This document shows, piece by piece, positions 34,013 to 34,652 of a stretch of DNA of 34,652 nt. Source of the DNA: an uncultured Clostridia bacterium. Its GTDB lineage: Bacteria > Bacillota > Clostridia > TANB77 > CAG-508. Location: NCBI GenBank assembly GCA_947595555.1, contig CANQES010000002.1:1-34652 (forward strand), written 5' to 3'. Below the pieces are notes generated by a model. That model saw only the letters and a program-made list of their open reading frames with translations, was not told the origin of the DNA and did no database searches. The first letter of the stretch is position 1; every line of letters starts with the position of its first letter. Position numbers and translations under genes: made by a program.

Positions 34013-34652
34013 TATTCTACCTCCAATAATTTCATTATTAGTGCCATTCTAATATATTTTCCATATTCTACTTGTTTAAAATAACAAGCTCTTTTGTCAT
34101 CATCTACATCTGTTGATATTTCATTTACTCTTGGCAATGGATGTAAAATGATCAAATCTTCTTTTGCCTTTTCTAATTTTTCTTTATTTAAAATATAATA
34201 GTCTTTTAAACGAACATAATCGTCTTCATTAAAAAATCTTTCTTTTTGTACTCTTGTCATGTATAAAACATCTAACTGATTCATATATTCTTCAATATCA
34301 TTTGTTTCACAATATTCAATATGATTTTTATCTAAAATATCTCTTTTAATATATTCGGGAATTACAAGTTCTTTTGGTGAAATTAGTACGAATTTTATAT
34401 TTTTGTATCTTGACATAGCAGTAATTAGTGAATGTACTGTTCTTCCAAATTTTAAATCTCCACATAAACCAATAGTTAAATTGTCTAATCTATTTTTTTC
34501 GCAATGAATTGTTAATAAGTCTGTTAATGTCTGTGTTGGATGGTTGTGTCCTCCATCTCCTGCATTAATTATTGGTACTACTGATTTTAATGATGCTACT
34601 AATGGTGCTCCTTCTTTTGGATGTCTCATTGCTATAATATCACTATATGCTC
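34012..34652 (-). CDS. pyrB: Aspartate carbamoyltransferase catalytic subunit (partial, start beyond the window)
   Basis: Condenses carbamoyl phosphate with aspartate in pyrimidine synthesis. Only the C-terminal two-thirds (about 213 residues) is inside the window. The frame stays open to the right edge, encoding AYSDIIAMRHPKEGAPLVAS, a family motif, so the ATG at 34629 is internal. HPTQTLTDLLTI, the aspartate-domain GDLKFGRTVHSL and HPLPRVNEI (near the C-terminus) are typical. The gene is coupled to pyrI by a one-base overlap. The N-terminal carbamoyl-phosphate motif is outside the window. Confidence 0.96.
   Translation of the reverse strand, partial: AYSDIIAMRHPKEGAPLVASLKSVVPIINAGDGGHNHPTQTLTDLLTIHCEKNRLDNLTIGLCGDLKFGRTVHSLITAMSRYKNIKFVLISPKELVIPEYIKRDILDKNHIEYCETNDIEEYMNQLDVLYMTRVQKERFFNEDDYVRLKDYYILNKEKLEKAKEDLIILHPLPRVNEISTDVDDDKRACYFKQVEYGKYIRMALIMKLLEVE

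Overview
The window is about 34.6 kb of very AT-rich DNA from a low-GC Gram-positive anaerobe, most likely an uncultured member of the Clostridia. The evidence is anaerobic NrdD/NrdG, a 2[4Fe-4S] ferredoxin, RicT, a sortase-type (IPKTG) surface protein, a class B PyrB/PyrI pair, a DAP-type MurE and consensus TTGACA-17-TATAAT promoters. Every protein gene lies on the minus strand. No tRNA, rRNA or CRISPR array was seen.

Layout, left to right. (1) rpmA-rplU, with a folded L21-type leader and a strong promoter. (2) A housekeeping run transcribed from M50 protease through tsaD, a metallophosphoesterase, recG and a small coiled protein to rdgB. (3) A type III restriction-modification pair (mod-res) with its own promoter. 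(4) A roughly 1326-residue secreted protein with glycosidase-like, SGNH-hydrolase and second barrel-like regions and a cell-wall anchor. (5) lysS, a small coiled-coil protein, and a pilin-like/SUMF1 protein. (6) nrdD-nrdG behind a palindromic operator. (7) A MATE transporter fused to a cytidylate-kinase-like domain, with a hairpin leader. (8) lepB-holB-ricT-ferredoxin. (9) A gene-free 790-bp stretch holding a 339-bp palindrome and a plus-strand structured RNA unit. (10) A cell-wall cluster murE-mraY-ftsW-murG-histidine kinase. (11) pyrB (cut by the window edge)-pyrI.

The main discovery is a recoding pattern. Five genes (tsaD, res, the large secreted hydrolase, the histidine kinase and ftsW, the last one twice) appear broken by a +1 frameshift. 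At all six breaks the zero-frame codon is CGG followed by A or T (CGGA or CGGT). Skipping the C gives a GGA or GGT glycine codon and restores the family sequence exactly. At four sites that glycine is a diagnostic conserved residue: TsaD GIESSCDETS, the kinase GTGLGLS box, and FtsW GSGGLFG and FFSYGGT. A hand scan of all coding sequence found no other in-frame CGG. About 50 CGG trinucleotides occur out of phase without harm, while arginine is written AGA, AGG, CGA, CGC or CGT. I therefore propose that CGG is not an ordinary sense codon here but a +1 frameshift (or CGGW quadruplet = Gly) signal. A systematic sequencing or assembly artefact is the main alternative and must be excluded from reads.

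Other features include a family of short GC-cored palindromes (three loci, four copies) beside genes, a Rex-like palindrome at nrdD, a possible attenuator before the transporter, and several starts where Shine-Dalgarno position or TAATG coupling overrides the longest open frame.
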